Below, in pieces: positions 16,739 to 16,849 of a stretch of DNA of 16,849 bases. Below the pieces are notes generated by a model. That model searched no databases. It was not told the DNA's origin and saw nothing but the letters and a program-made list of their open reading frames with translations. Source of the stretch: JBCBJX01 sp964342855 (GTDB lineage Bacteria; Pseudomonadota; Alphaproteobacteria; Caulobacterales; Parvularculaceae); assembly GCA_964342855.1 (NCBI GenBank), contig CAYFIB010000049.1:1-16849 (forward strand). Direction: 5' to 3'. The stretch's first letter is position 1, and every line of letters starts with the position of its first letter. Made by a program: the position numbers and the translations under genes.

Positions 16739-16849
16739 ATGGAGATCGCAGTGAACGGCGAAGCCCGCCGCCTTGACCGCATGCTCACGGTGACGGAGCT
16801 GCTCGTCGAGCTGGGGCTGGAGCCGAAGAAAATCGCCGTCGAGCGCAAT
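16739..16849 (+). CDS. thiS: Sulfur carrier protein ThiS, cut by right edge
   Basis: The first 37 residues of a ThiS-type beta-grasp protein are visible: MEIAVNGEARRL, then TVTELLVELGLEPKKIAVERN. ThiS carries sulfur as a C-terminal thiocarboxylate for building the thiazole of thiamine. The diagnostic Gly-Gly end lies beyond the window. The ATG at 16739 has a strong GAGGAGG seven bases upstream. The match in the VNG start, the LL-x-x-LGL segment and the KKIAVERN segment is characteristic. MoaD is a less likely alternative because MoaD proteins lack the VERN segment. It reads away from aroQ. The rest of the thiazole genes would be expected downstream. Confidence 0.88.
   Translation, partial: MEIAVNGEARRLDRMLTVTELLVELGLEPKKIAVERN

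Overview
The window looks like ordinary chromosome of a GC-rich alphaproteobacterium. The GC-biased codon use is uniform across it. Lineage markers are a complex I accessory subunit of the NDUFA12 type, a DUF2155 protein, a long cobalamin-dependent ribonucleotide reductase, and an aroQ-accB-accC cluster. I cannot name the genus. Coding density is very high. No gene-free stretch reaches 300 bases. I saw no RNA genes, insertion sequences, phage genes or CRISPR repeats.

Layout from left to right. (1) 1-2795, minus: most of nrdJ, with its C-terminus beyond the left edge. (2) 2905-6546, plus: a TetR-family repressor, a lipoprotein HlyD-type adaptor, an ABC-2 ATPase and an ABC-2 permease. Each junction is a 4-base start/stop overlap, and a perfect operator-like palindrome lies just upstream, so this is probably a self-repressed exporter operon. 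(3) 6607-7841: a divergent pair, a short-chain dehydrogenase (minus) and an HxlR-family regulator (plus), sharing an 86-base control region with inverted repeats. (4) 7958-9556, plus: NDUFA12 homologue, single mlaD and a secreted DUF2155 protein. The last overlaps aat (minus) tail to tail by 55 bp. (5) 10246-14125, minus: a pirin and, upstream of it, a three-gene gas-sensing cassette: H-NOX haem protein, PAS histidine kinase, and a receiver fused to a kinase core whose phospho-accepting histidine is replaced by glutamate. (6) 14223-16587, minus: aroQ, accB and accC, in that transcription order. (7) 16739 to the right edge, plus: the start of thiS.

The most interesting region is 11057-14125. 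H-NOX and kinase genes overlap by 4 bases, and kinase and receiver genes by 17, so the three are probably co-translated. The simplest reading is that NO binds H-NOX, H-NOX alters the kinase, and the kinase phosphorylates the receiver. The receiver then controls a catalytically altered kinase-like domain instead of a DNA-binding or cyclic-di-GMP domain. From recalled alphaproteobacterial gene order, accC is often followed closely by aat. Here the H-NOX cassette and pirin lie between them, so they may be an acquired block.
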